From Macrotrachela quadricornifera (lineage: Eukaryota; Rotifera; Eurotatoria; Philodinida; Philodinidae): 64,000 nt of DNA. The position numbers and the translations under genes are program-made. The notes beneath the pieces were generated by a model. That model ran no database searches. It was not told the origin of the DNA and saw only the letters and a program-made list of their open reading frames with translations. The DNA is taken from assembly GCA_022393335.1 (NCBI GenBank), contig JAJEKB010021243.1, positions 185,466 through 249,465 of the forward strand, in the 5' to 3' direction. This document shows, piece after piece, positions 50,760 through 62,661 of the stretch. The number at the start of each line of letters is the position of its first letter. Position 1 is the first letter of the stretch.

Positions 50760-53730
50760 TTATAACAATTTATTTAATGGTTCATTTTTAAAAATAATAT
50801 TTCCAACATAAATAGCTCCGTATTTAGTAAGATGGTCACTATCAAATGATATTAATTTTCCATCAGGAGTAAAAAGAGGACATGTTTTATTATATCCAGT
50901 ACAAATCATTTCTAATACATTAACAAATATTGATTTATCTAGAGTACTTTTTAATAAATTATTAATTCTAACAGTTTCTATTTTAGGATATTGATATTGT
51001 TTTATTCGAAATTTAGTTGATTTATTAACATATAATTGTGTATTAACATTTCCGAAATTTTTTGCTCCAAGAATAAATATTTGTTGTTGTTTTGTTAGAT
51101 TTAATAATTTAATTGTCATTGGTAATCTTGCAGCACTCCATTTTAGCCAATAACTTGCTAATATAATAATATCAGCTTGATGAATTGTTGGTAAAACATA
51201 TTTAATATCATTAGGATATCCACATACTTGTCTATATACAGCTTGAATAAATTTGTTTCGATCTTCTGATCCAAGATAAATTTGACAAACTACAGAAACA
51301 TAATGAACACGAATTTCATATTTAATTAAATGATTTCCTTCAATAATTATGTTATAAAAATCTTGAGCAAAACTATCACCAATTAATATAATTTTTTTAT
51401 TTAATGCTGTTTCATTATTTGAAAATGTTTTTGTTTTACTAAGTAATGCCTCAAAATTTCCTGTAACATATTTCGCATTACCATATTTTGTTAAATCATA
51501 TAAATATGAATCACTTCCTTCTTTTATTATTAATGAACGATTATTTGCAGTTTGAATTAAAAATAATGCAAGAATAAGAGTTATTAAAAAAGTTAAACCA
51601 GTTAAACGAAATATTTGTTTTTGTGAAAAATGATTTTTATTTCGAAATGGTTGTTCAATAAAAAAATAACTAAATAAACTAAGTGGAAAAATAGAACTTA
51701 TTACAATAATAATAATTGACATTTCTGATATTTGATTTGATTGTAAACGAATAAACGCAAGCAATGGTTGATGCCAAAGATACGCACTGTAAGATATAAG
51801 ACCAATCCATCTTAATAAACGTGTACTTAATAAATATCCAACGAATGTAGTTTTATTTCCAAAAAGAATAATTAATATTGCGCCACATGTTGGAAATAAT
51901 GTAAAACAATTTGGAAATGGAGGAATATAATTATTATCAAAATATACTACAGAAATTATAATCAATGCAAGACCAAACAATGAAAATAGTTGACTTGATT
52001 TATGAGAGAATTTTCTAATATACAAAATTAAAAAAGAATTTTGAATATAAATACGAATAAAAATCTCTATACTTAGTTGGATGATTATTTTGTAAATAAA
52101 ATGCAATAAAAGCACCAAATAATAATTCCCATATACGTCCTAAAGGTAAATAAAATGTTGCATAATAATATTGAGAAAACATTTGAAATTCATTAGTTGA
52201 TATTGATTGAAAATTTCCACCCCACTGACAAAGAAACAAACTTATTAATGCAAAAAAACATAAAAAAATTATTAAATAAAATTTTTTTTTAATAAATAAA
52301 TAACATAATAATGGAAATACAATATAAAATTGTTCTTCAACAGCTAAACTCCATGTATGAACTAATGGATTTAATTCAGTTAATTTTGTAAAATATCCAT
52401 CATCTTTCCACCAAAAATAAATATTTGAACTAAGACATATTATAGAAATTAATGTTTCACCAAATTCCTTTAATTGTTCAGGTAACATTAAATAATAAGC
52501 AAATATACTACTTAAAAATAATATAAAAAATAATGCTGGAAGTATACGACGACATCGTCGTTCATAAAAATTTACTAAGATATCATTCATGAAGGGTGTC
52601 TAGCCAAAGAAGGAATAGAGGGGGGCAGACGCATTTGAATGTCTAGACGGTAGTTTTGATATTTTTTTGTGAATTTTTCGAGAAGAATTGGTTTTCTAAT
52701 AGTATTTTCATGAGATGAGTCTGTTAGAATTCTATAACAATTCATGCGCTAGTCGAATACGTATATAGAATACGATTCAGTCGTCTGAAGAGCTCAGCAT
52801 TCTTCTAGATTTGGACTTGACCGACTGTAAGTACAAATCCATATTAGACAATTGACAATGCTTCCTATGTAAAATAAATTTTAGAATAAAATCAGGTGAA
52901 AATCGATTGAAATCATACGGTTTTAATTGAAAATAGCTGAAAAAGTGCAAACTTTATTGATTATTTTGATTAATTGCAATAATAGTCGCTTAAAAATTAT
53001 AGAAAAAGGCATTAATTTTAACTGGTTTTTCTTCATCATAAATGACAAAAATATTTAACTGACTTTTTTCCAATTTGTATTCGTTTTACTCAAATTTTTT
53101 TTGTCAAATTTTTACTGATTATAATCGAAATCAGTCAAAATAATCGATGAAATCTCGGTTTTTTATTAGTTATTTTCGATTATAATCGATTTTTCTCTGA
53201 TTTTGATTCTAACCTTTTTACATGATCTCCAGCTCCGGTGGAATCCATCAAAAATGTGTATCGTCAGCTCATTAATGTACAACAAAATATAACTTAATGT
53301 TGATTTATTCCTGCAAATAACTAACACTTGAATTTTTCACTTAACCATGTGCATAAAGAGTGATGAATGTTAGCGAGAAAATTCGCGTTAGACTCGATCG
53401 AGTTCTGATCTAAATCTGTTTCAGTGGATCCATAGAAACATGACTCCGTTACTATGTAGCCGTCTCATAAGAAAAAACACTATTTTTCAACAAATAAGCT
53501 TTTTCAAAAAAAATTTTGTGAACTAGATGTCCAAGGCAGAGGAATGAAAATTTGTTTTCTTCACATTCATTATAAATAAGTGATGTTATTAAGTAACCGC
53601 TTATTACAAAAAATATATCAACACCAACATATCCACCAGAAAAATACCTTTTTAAACCAGCATGATAAAATATTACTGGAATAACAGCAATTGCTCGTAA
53701 TCCATCGATTTCTTCTCGATAAATAAACAT
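50760..53730 (-). CDS. Bacterial-type acyltransferase 3 (OafA/YrhL) with C-terminal SGNH domain
   Basis: Three exons give an intact 662-residue protein: 53730-53524, 52599-52073, 52014-50760. The N-terminus [18 protein letters not shown] and [17 protein letters not shown] holds the catalytic histidine and the G-x-x-x-V-D-x-F-F-V-x-S-G-Y motif of acyltransferase 3; [14 protein letters not shown] follows, then about ten membrane helices with [14 protein letters not shown] and [14 protein letters not shown]. The C-terminal half is an SGNH hydrolase-like domain: [11 protein letters not shown] (GDS) and [11 protein letters not shown] (D-x-x-H). This fusion is typical of bacterial O-acetylases that move acetyl groups across a membrane onto surface polysaccharide. 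The gene is best explained by ancient transfer from bacteria with later gain of introns. The large 924-base intron (52600-53523) sits where bacterial homologues are continuous, and about 15 extra residues flank the junction. Confidence 0.88.
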
Positions 53731-56700
53731 TATTATTAACTATTTCTATATATTTTTAACAATAAAATATAATATCTACAATAATATATACAAAGAATCC
53801 CGCTGTATTTCATGACCTATCTCGAACCAAGATGCCCTATATATGGTTTAGTAGAACTCGTTGAGGCGCATCGAATGGTATATAAAAAGACTAGTTTTTG
53901 TGAACTCTAGCTAAGCTCTGTCTGCAAGTGGGAAAGAGAGAGTATACTCATTGATGAATGTATATCAAAACGTATATTAAAAACGAATGAATATAAAAGC
54001 AGACTGCACACACATATAAGAAAGAGAAACAGAGAAAGAATGGTATCAAAGATAACATTCTTTCTCTAAAGTAGAGCACGAACAAAGAAGCACAAAACAC
54101 TATGCGAATGGAAAGAAGAAAGAATGTCTCCAAAAGTGATGCATAGCAAGGGAGAAAGAGAAATAGTAGCGAGGACACTCATCGTCGCTAACAGTTTTCA
54201 TCATACTTTGATGTCATGAGAGTCCTAATAGTGGTTATTGTGCTTAATGGATATTATGTGATACCCATAGACATTGTGATCCTTAATGTGTCTTAAATAA
54301 GTCTATATAAATTTTTTTTTAAAACTCTTTTCAATAGAGTTCTAGATGCTCTTCAATTTCCTATATTCACTAGTATTTATTGTTGCTGTCTTCTCACATA
54401 AAAATGGTCACTTTCCATAGCCCTATGTTATTCATTGACTATATAGCATTCCCCTATTGTCAACCTTGTACCGCGAAACAGATTGGTACTAACGTGAAAC
54501 TTTCTCAAAAACTACCTCCTAAACAAGGCTTGTTTTTCTATCTAAAGTGGTCAATATATTGACCATTTTACTAATAATATCAAACGTTTCTTAAGAAAAT
54601 TTTAACATATTGAGGATCAGCATTAGATTCCTGATAGATTAATACGGAAAACATCTTTAAAAATAGAAAAATTGTTTTTCATCTCTAGACCCCTGAGGGC
54701 GGAGGGTACGCAGAAGTACAGAATCCTCGAAAAAATAAATTATTTCCCTTCCACCGTCGCGGAAATTTTCTCCAAAAAATTTCCCCAAAGCTATTCTTTC
54801 TTCGCCACTCATAGACCACCTTTATTTAACATAGAATATAAGTAAAAAAGGTATGTCAACATTTTGTTCTTTTTGCTATTGTTCGTACAACATAGGGATT
54901 CTTTCTATTTGTTCTTTTCTCGAGCAGTTCAAAACAATTGAATCAGATGAAACTAATTTGAATAGACGATGTTGTTCTATTTTTTTCAAGGAAATCCAGT
55001 GTTTCTCCTTTAGTTGAGAGAACTAGTTGTTGAGACAGAACTTGATGAATGGATCTGCTAAATGAAGCGGTGATGTATTCCAATGTAACATCACTTCTTT
55101 GTCGAAAGATTCGTGATCCAAAGCTCGATTACCACGAATGTGTTGCTTTAGGATTGAGGCAGCACTCTCGCAAACAGCTTCACTTCTGATTTTGGCAATT
55201 ATCAGAGAATAGAAATGTAGTGACTGTTCAATACCATTTGCCAGATCTTGGTTCGTTAAGAAAGTTTTTGTCACTTTTGCCATTGAAACTTGATCATCTT
55301 TTGTCCGAATATTCCAATTTTCCTTGTCCGGCAATTCTCTCAAACATCGTTTCTTTCACTTCAAATATTAATATGACAGGGTACGAACTATAATAATAAA
55401 AAAAAGAGAAGAGAGAGAGCGAGAAGAAGAATAGTACTAATAAGTGACCAAGTGAACAGAACAGTAAAAGAAATACGAACACTTATGTGTGAAGACGTTG
55501 GAAGAAACCAACTACATGACGAATACAAGAACGTAGGGAAATTTCAACACAGAACATACATAACATATCGAGAAAAATCCAATATGTAATAGTTGGAAAA
55601 ACCTAGATGTGTTGCCTAAATATTTTCAACAAGAAACCAACACAGCATATAGAAGAGGAACTAGCATATAATGGAATTGTTCATGTAGGACAAATCCTTA
55701 AAATTCCTTCTTTCGACCAAGACATAGTTCAACAGGTGATAAAAGAATGCAAAGAAATCTGTGGAAAAAATTTGCCAGAAAGTTATGCTTCGACAACAAT
55801 GCGTATATTCTTGGCAAGATCAAGAACAGAGCATACAAGTAATTCAAAAAACTCAAAAGAATGAATTATATCCTGTAAAAGATAATTATGACGAGAGCAA
55901 GGTTTTCTCTTCTAATGTTTTCTTCAAAATTTCTCCAGTCTGACAATTTGTTAGGCTAGAGATTACATTTTTGAGTTTACTTCACGACATGATATAAACA
56001 TTTATTTCGAATTCTGAAATAAATACTAATGTCGAAGTGTTCCATTACATAGGAAAATCAATGTATAGATAACTAGTTATACTTACGATAAAAATTAACA
56101 CTGAAATATATTAAAGTTGTTTTTGTGTGCCTTGGATACAAGCTATCTTACGTATTTATATTCAATGAAATTAGTTGGTTTTTTTCAAGTAATGGGTACT
56201 TCCACCAGAAATCTCGCACTTTTACAGTGACCTTTAGCAGCCAAGTTGAAACTTTCAGTAATTGGAGGCCTCACTACTCTAAGACTAATGGTAAAAAAAT
56301 TCCACAAATTTTCGCTCTACATCATAGTTTTTTTCAAACCACAAAATATCAGTTTTTGCCTTATACAACGGCTTGTCCACGTATAGCGACACTTCAGACA
56401 TTAAATATTTATTTCAAAACTTTGAATAAGTGTTTATGCCATATTGTAAAGCATGTTCGAAACTGTAAGAAAATATATTTCCTTATTCTAGAAATTGTGT
56501 TCATGAGTCTAAAAAAATATCTGCATTAACTCTCAATTATCACATCATTATAAGCAATTTTTTCTTTCCTTCTTTGAAACCAACCGTACATGTTATAATG
56601 TAAAGCTATAAACTCGCTCTTTTAATTTTTCCCTAAATTATAGTACATGACCTTATTTTTGGTAATAGAGCCAACTTTTGTTCTTTCCTTCACATTGAGA

Positions 56701-57420
56701 TATTCTTAATACAATAATTGATCAATATCTCTGTAACACCGTTACAAAAATACCTGATTTTAAATTTTTGACGGGATTGTTTACAAAACACCAATAAATA
56801 AAGTAGTGGACTATTGCTAACTTTTTACGAAGAATCTGGTGAACTACTTCTTTTCGGAAAAATATGTCCTCTAGAAAAAGTTTAACGTAACGGTATGACG
56901 AAAACTTCATTTTTACTAGTATTCCTAACTTATATGATTCAACAATAATTATAATAGTGCTAATGTTAAATATTCCCTTGTTACAAATTAAAATATATTT
57001 AAGCTTAAGTCTACTTATCTAACAGTAAATCTTTGAAAAAAACTTATAATTTTTATTTTAACTTTTGCATGTTTTTAGCTACAATCAATTATAACCGTTG
57101 TAGTAATATATTTGAGGCTAATATTGAATTCTACATTGACTGATCTAATCTTAACGTTTTTAAGCATAAAATAGTCGTTTAAATTATCAGCCTATTTTCT
57201 TTTTTCTTTCCTTTTGCCGTCCGGTCTTGCTTTAGCAGCTTATGATGTATAAATAACCTGAGAAGAAGAAGAGAAATAGTTTTATCTATCCTGTCAAAAT
57301 CAGATGTACAAGACGAACTTTAAACCCTTTTGATACATTGATTATTTTCAAATAGTTTCTGCGTCTCTTTCGTCACAATAAGCTTTTGTTTTTTCTTACT
57401 GTTGTAATTTTGACATAGCT
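53731..57420. other. Gene-poor accessory region
   Basis: About 3.7 kb. Contains the transposon-like frame at 55023-55343, an unassigned frame at 55607-55864 (MCCLNIFNKKPTQ onwards, no motif), a less AT-rich patch at about 54685-54780, and one copy of the palindrome GTAACACCGTTAC at 56733-56745. No intact gene recognised. Confidence 0.4.
55023..55343 (-). pseudogene. Transposase-like C-terminal fragment
   Basis: A 106-codon frame ending ADPFIKFCLNN. The block SEAVCESAASILKQH...LDHESFDKEVMLHWNTSPL resembles the C-terminal region (S-E-x-x-x-E-S...H...L..E....E....N.P....AD) of hAT-like transposon proteins found in many invertebrates. No upstream domain or ends are visible. Could also be a host gene's last exon; family call is tentative. 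Confidence 0.4.
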
Positions 57421-57518
57421 ATGATTAATGCAGAAAGAATGAAGAAATATCGAGAAAAAATAAAGAAAGATAAAGTCAAACATGAAGCGATGAAGGCAAA
57501 AGATCGTCTTCGATATCA

Positions 57519-57527
57519 CTCAAAAAA
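57519..57527. repeat. 9-bp target-site duplication (CTCAAAAAA), left copy
   Basis: Identical to 59245-59253, on both sides of the GGG...CCC-ended element. Confidence 0.88.
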
Positions 57528-57972
57528 GGGTCTACGAAAATTGGTCGAACGAAAAATGATAGAACGAAAATTAACCGCCGATAATTGGTCGCTACGAAAA
57601 CTAGTCGCTACGAAAATTGGTCGCTACGAAAATTGATTGATACAAAAATTAGTCGCTATGCACAACAATCTACACCTTCATAACTATATAGAAGAATGTT
57701 TGAAAACGAAACTTAATTGACACGAATAAATTAAATAATAACGACAAAATAACAAAAACAATAATGCATAGATTTTCTATATTATCCTACATTAAGAATT
57801 CTTTTTCTCTGATCTATATGAACCCATATAGGATTTCAGTTACTATAAAGAAAAATAAATTCTCTTAATAATACATCTATAATAAGTTTAATTTCTTTAC
57901 GATTAGATTAGTAGATTGTTCGTAGTTTATGTAAATCAACATATTATAGTAGATCAACTTCTTTTTCGCTAA

Positions 57973-58591
57973 CGAGGGAACATCCCCAGGTGCCCCACTC
58001 CGATTTTGTTCTTTCATACATCATTCGATAGAGGACCTCGAGTAGGTAAATACCCTAGAGGGATTTCGGCCGACAGCCTTTCCTTCGCAAGTTATAGCCA
58101 TTTTACTGAAATTTCAGCCTATGACACGGCATGTACCAGCAAATCGAACATTGGTATTTTGACCTGATATTTTGTCCACAGATAGTTCTACTGATAACTA
58201 GAATATTCTGAAAATTTCATCACAAAAGAATGTTTTCTTCACGAGATATTCAATCCTCACAAATCACCTATGTCCTATAAAAAGATGCGAAAATCTCCAG
58301 TTTTGGGAGATTGAATATCTCGTGAAGAAAACATTCTTTTGTGATGAAATTTTCAGAATATTCTAGTTATCAGTAGACCTATCTGTGGACAAAATATCAG
58401 GTCAAAATACCAATGTTCGATTTGCTGGTACATGCCGTGTCATAGGCTGAAATTTCAGTAAAATGGCTATAACTTGCGAAGGAAAGGCTGTCAGCCGAAA
58501 TCCCTCTAGGGTATTTACCTACTCGAGGTCCACTATCAAATGATGTATGAACGAACAAAATCGGAGTGGGGCACCTGGGGATGTTCCCTCG
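57973..58591. mobile_element. Foldback MITE with 283-base arms, Harbinger-like
   Basis: Almost perfect inverted repeat: left arm 57973-58255 (CGAGGGAACATCCCCAGGTG...), right arm 58309-58591, loop of 53 bases. Flanked by TAA on both sides (57970-57972, 58592-58594), a TWA-type 3-bp duplication as left by PIF/Harbinger elements. Arm identity is very high, so insertion is young. It lies inside the MULE, immediately upstream of its FLYWCH frame. Confidence 0.85.
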
Positions 58592-58880
58592 TAAGATATC
58601 ACCATTTGTATTAAGTAAAACTCAAAGAAACAAAACTTTATTACTTTGTAATGACTTTAGTTATACTATTGATGAAACAGCTGACGAGAAAATTGATTGG
58701 AAATATGAATCTACTCGAACGCTTAAATGTAAACGTCGAGCTCATAGTGATTCTGTTAATACCACGATTTTACATGAAACTAATAATCACAATCATCTTG
58801 AAACTACTGTTTCAAATGAAATTCGAATATTTAAAGAAAAAATTCGTGATCGTAGTATTCACTATAATGAATCCACATGA
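58592..58880 (+). pseudogene. FLYWCH zinc-finger remnant in the MULE
   Basis: Frame with ISPFVLSKTQRNKTLLL, YTIDETADEKIDWKYE, LKCKRRAHSD and NNHNHLETT, following the FLYWCH pattern F-x-S-x-R-G...L...GY.Y...W.C....C.A...HNH. The W-x-C cysteine is replaced (WKYE), so zinc binding is doubtful. FLYWCH fingers accompany MULE transposases in several invertebrates. No start codon remains upstream; the foldback MITE abuts it. Confidence 0.6.
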
Positions 58881-59244
58881 ACTGTGATTTATATTTGTTT
58901 AATGAATTTATCAGATAATATTGTGGCATGTATTTCAAACTTTAAACATATAAAGTTTTGATATCCATCAGATTATTTTTCTTGTGTTTATGAGCTTTTT
59001 TGTATCTAATTTTATTTTTTTTGTTATCGGTCCAACTAGTATTTATTCAATAATTCGTTTGGTTTACCATTGATCTATTAAAATAATTATTGTTACTGTT
59101 ATGTACTGAAAAGTGACACTCAATATTTTTTATGAAGAGTTTGTTGTCTAATTACAAATTTGTCGACTAATTTTTGTATCAATCAGTTTTCGTAGCGACC
59201 AATTATCGGCGACTAATTTTCGTTCGACCAATTTTCGCTTTCCC

Positions 59245-59253
59245 CTCAAAAAA
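59245..59253. repeat. 9-bp target-site duplication (CTCAAAAAA), right copy
   Basis: Matches 57519-57527; removal of the element and one copy restores the frame of the surrounding ORF (HSKKQKMTE). Confidence 0.88.
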
Positions 59254-60612
59254 GCAAAAGATGACCGAAACAAGCTTAACTAAATTTCGTAGTTACAACA
59301 AACTTCGCCAACAAAAGTATCGAGAAAATAAAAAGAAAAATACAGTTAGTAAACCTCCTTCAGGTTCATTTAAAAGTTGTCAATCATTTGGTAAAACATT
59401 TAAAAAAATAAACTCTTCACTTCCAAAATGTGATAAAAAGAAAAAAGCTACTGTTCAGCATCTTGCTGAAACATTACGTTTGATTCCTAAATCAAAGCAA
59501 CAACGTACTACAATTCAAGTTGCTGATAAACTTAAATTTGATGTCCATAATTTCTATTTACGAGATGATATTTCTTATCAATCATCAGGAAAAAAAGATA
59601 CAATTAATGTTAAAGAGGATGATGGAAGTAAAGTTAATTATTAGAAACGAATTTTGTTTAATAACATACGTGAAACCTATGAAGTATTTAAAGAAGATGA
59701 TCAAAACGTTGATATTAGTCGATCTTCATTTGCTACATTAAGATCACCTTTTGTTGTCTCAAAAGCTGCTTTAGCTCATACGAACTATTTATGTCTATAT
59801 CATGAGAATATCGTTTTACTTTTAAAATCTCTCGATAAAGACGTTTCCGGCAAATACTGCTCTTCTTTGCAAACTTTTACCGATAGTTTCGTTTGTAGTA
59901 CTAATAACGAAGAATGTATGTTTAGTAGTTGCTTACTTTGTAAAGATTTTTTTACAGAAAACATTGAAGAGAACGTTAGAAGGGTAGTTTTAAGATTATT
60001 TGGTCACAATGGATAAACGAAAACGGTCGTGCAGAAAAAAAAAGAGTTTTCAGGAAACGTTGATGAAGCAATTTTGTTATTGAAGTTAAAAGTTGAATAT
60101 TTTTTGTTTCATGTATATATTAAACGAGAACAATCAAAGTATTTTGAAAAATTAAAGCATGAAGTTAGGGATGAAAAAAATAGCACTGCAAGTAGATTTT
60201 GCCGAAAACTGTAATATGAAAGAACAAGACGAGATTCAAAAAGCTCATTGGAACACGAAATCATTGAGTATTTTTACTGGTTTTGTATGATGAAAAAGTG
60301 GAAATTTTTCTTTTGCTTTACCATCTTCAGATTTAACACACGATAAGTTTGTTGTGGATGCTGCTTTAAAAATTATTTTAAATCATATTAAAATGATTCT
60401 TTCAAATGTTGAAGAGATAAATTGTTTTTCGAAGGATACAGCTTCTCAGTTTAAACAACGTTTTCATTTTCGAAATTTAACACAAATTGCTTTTGAACGA
60501 AAATTAAAATTGAGTTGGCGTTTTTTTGCAACTTCACATGGAAAGGGTGTTGTCGATGGTATCGGTGGGACAGTAAAACGGTTCGTATGATCAGGAATAT
60601 TTGGAGGAGGAA

Positions 60613-60906
60613 CAGGGACGTAGCTAGGGGGGATTGATCCCCCCTGAATTTTTGTTTTTTTGTTATGAAATCTGATAATTTCAAGCTTTGAACACATTTA
60701 CAGATAGTTGCAACTAATAATTCTCTCATTTCTGTCAATAGTCATGCTATTTCATCAGTTTTTCATTGTACAATAAAAAAATTGTCTGTGAACAGAAAAT
60801 GAGTTCGTTTCATTTTTCATCACACGGAAAGAAAGATAGTTGAAAACATCTTTCTTGGACAAAAAAAAACCCGATCCCCCTGAAAAAAATCCTGGCTACG
60901 TGCCTG
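60613..60906. mobile_element. hAT-type MITE, 294 bases
   Basis: Ends CAGGGACGTAGCTAGGGGGG and, inverted, CCTGGCTACGTGCCTG; 8-bp duplication AGGAGGAA at 60605-60612 and 60907-60914. CAGGGRCGTAGC-type ends with 8-bp duplications are a widespread hAT class. No coding capacity. It is inserted in the HGKG-motif pseudogene, a different family from the 43409 hAT element (whose ends start TAGG). Confidence 0.9.
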
Positions 60907-61605
60907 AGGAGGAATGTGTCGATCTCTTGAGGACTTTATTACTCTTACTAAGAAAAAAACAAAAAAGATAATTTTAAGTGAAATCACGGAGAACGATATC
61001 GATTGTTCGAAAAAAACTTGAAAACATTTTTAAAACAGCAAAAACAATTCCCGAAACATTAAAAATGCATTCAGTAAGAGTAATTGATGAAAATCAATTA
61101 GAATTGCGTTATTATTCGGCGTGTCTCGAAAAAACAACTATAATATATTGATAATGAGCATTGAAATTTGAACAAATTTTTAGTTTGACTTCGTTTTGTT
61201 GATAGTTTTTATATTTAGATACTTGGTGAAATGTAGAAAGAGGTATTATTCATGAGGGCTTCGTAAATATGATAAGATGAAAAGAATATAGAAAAAGAAC
61301 TTATTGATAGAAATATTTAAAAAATAAATATAAAATAAAAATAAAAAAATTTTAAAAAAGTAAATAAAAAGAAAATAACAAATAAATAAAAAAATAAATT
61401 AAAATTAAAAAAAATACTCAGCTCAAAGGAGATTGGTCCTTCATCCCGAGCTGGAGAAACACTAAAATTTAAGTCCCTTTCTTTACCATTGTGAAGCATT
61501 TGAAAAGCTCTACAAAATTTGTGTTTGGCGAATTATATTTTGACTGATACTTTCGTAGGAAATTGAGCATTAATGATGAACACTTAAACATGAGGATCCT
61601 TTTAT

Positions 61606-61786
61606 GTAACACCGTTACGCAATCAAAAGAACTTCAAAGAGCTTCAAGAGTTTGATGGAAACTACTCATTTTTATAACTAGATAGAGTATCAAGAGCTGC
61701 GTCGAATGATGCTTGAATGAGCTTTCTAGCTTTCATAGTTTTCGAGATAATTGAAAAATAGTATGTAAAAAATGTAACACCGTTAC
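61606..61786. repeat. Pair of GTAACACCGTTAC palindromes
   Basis: The 13-base near-palindrome (GTAAC-acc-GTTAC) occurs at 61606-61618 and 61774-61786, 168 bases apart, and once more at 56733-56745. May mark a dispersed repeat family. Confidence 0.6.
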
Positions 61787-62635
61787 GCTTGGACAAGCCA
61801 CTCTGCACGATAGAGCATCTTTAAGCGACTTCTTATGGAGGATACATTCAAATATGATCCCTCCTTAGACATCGGGTATAAGAAAGTTCTGTCACCACTG
61901 AGTTTTAATAACATCTTAAACTTCATCTACCGGTAAGCTAAATAGACTATTTTTGTATCTATAAAATGAAGCCATTGTTTTAGATGTATCTGAGAGATAA
62001 GAATCCACTTTTGAGACAAAAGCAATAACTTCAATCAGGAAATCTTGCAAGAAGAAAAAGTCAAAGAGAATTTATCTCCATGGGTCCTTTTTTGAGTTAT
62101 AACTAGCTCTCACGTTATTGAAACCGTAGCTAGAGATACTATAAAAAATCGAATGTCTGAATTTCTACATCGAACTTTTCCAATGAAAACGGCTCGTGTC
62201 TCTCATATTATACCAAAAGTTTGACTGCAAACGACACTCCTGAGTTATGAGATTTAATTTATGTGAATAAGATGGCGACATTATTGTCGAGAATTGTAAA
62301 ATTGTGTGCTCTTGCTTTTTACGAACTATTCTCCTGACTACCTTGAAGATAAGAAAGCATTAGAGAGAGGCTGTAATTGATGTGCATTGGCTGAATGAAA
62401 TTCGAAGGTCGTCCAAGTGATGTTGTTTCGTTTCCATTAAGCGAAAACGCAAATTCTATTACCGTGATGCAGAATAGACAAAAAAAAATCCGAGCAATGC
62501 AGACATTCACATTTGTTTCGTTGCAACTTCGACAGAGATTAAAAGTGAAAAGAAAAAATACGATGCCTCATCCTTGTCAGTCGATTGAAGTAATACAAAG
62601 TCCTGATAAGAGAGGTAACTTCAATTATATGAAAA

Positions 62636-62661
62636 TAATGATGATGATGATGATGATGATA
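62636..62661. repeat. ATG/GAT trinucleotide microsatellite
   Basis: About eight consecutive ATG units, directly visible. Confidence 0.8.

Larger units (their letters stand above)
57528..59244. mobile_element. Mutator-like (MULE) element, non-autonomous, 1717 bases
   Basis: Starts GGGTCTACGAAAATTGGTCG and ends with the inverted CGACCAATTTTCGCTTTCCC; perfect 9-bp duplication CTCAAAAAA. GGG/CCC ends and a 9-bp duplication fit the Mutator superfamily. The terminal repeats extend for about 120 bases as tandem TTGGTCGCTACGAAAA-like units (57600-57660, mirrored 59160-59215). Inside are a FLYWCH zinc-finger remnant and a second, inserted MITE. No transposase core. Confidence 0.82.
57421..61150 (+). 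pseudogene. Degenerate repetitive-element gene with HGKG-DGIGG-KR motif, interrupted by nested insertions
   Basis: Reading from ATG 57421 (basic coil: AERMKKYREKIKKDKVKHEA, AKDRLRYHSKK), the frame is broken by a 1717-base insertion (57528-59244), resumes in frame after it (FRSYNKLRQQKYRENKKK), hits an in-frame TAG at 59642, continues (FNNIRETYEVFKEDD; CSTNNEECMFSSCLLC), has further stops and frame changes to 60240, then FSKDTASQFKQRFHF and SWRFFATSHGKGVVDGIGGT, and is interrupted again by a 294-base element at 60613. I recognise this domain order from uncharacterised multicopy invertebrate proteins; the aspartates in HWN.../FSKDTASQFK hint at an RNase H-like integrase fold. Multiple stops make it non-functional. 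Confidence 0.7.

Noticed and set aside
60451..60738. Minus-strand open frames over the HGKG-motif core
   Set aside because: Shadow of the plus-strand core, which carries the recognisable motif.
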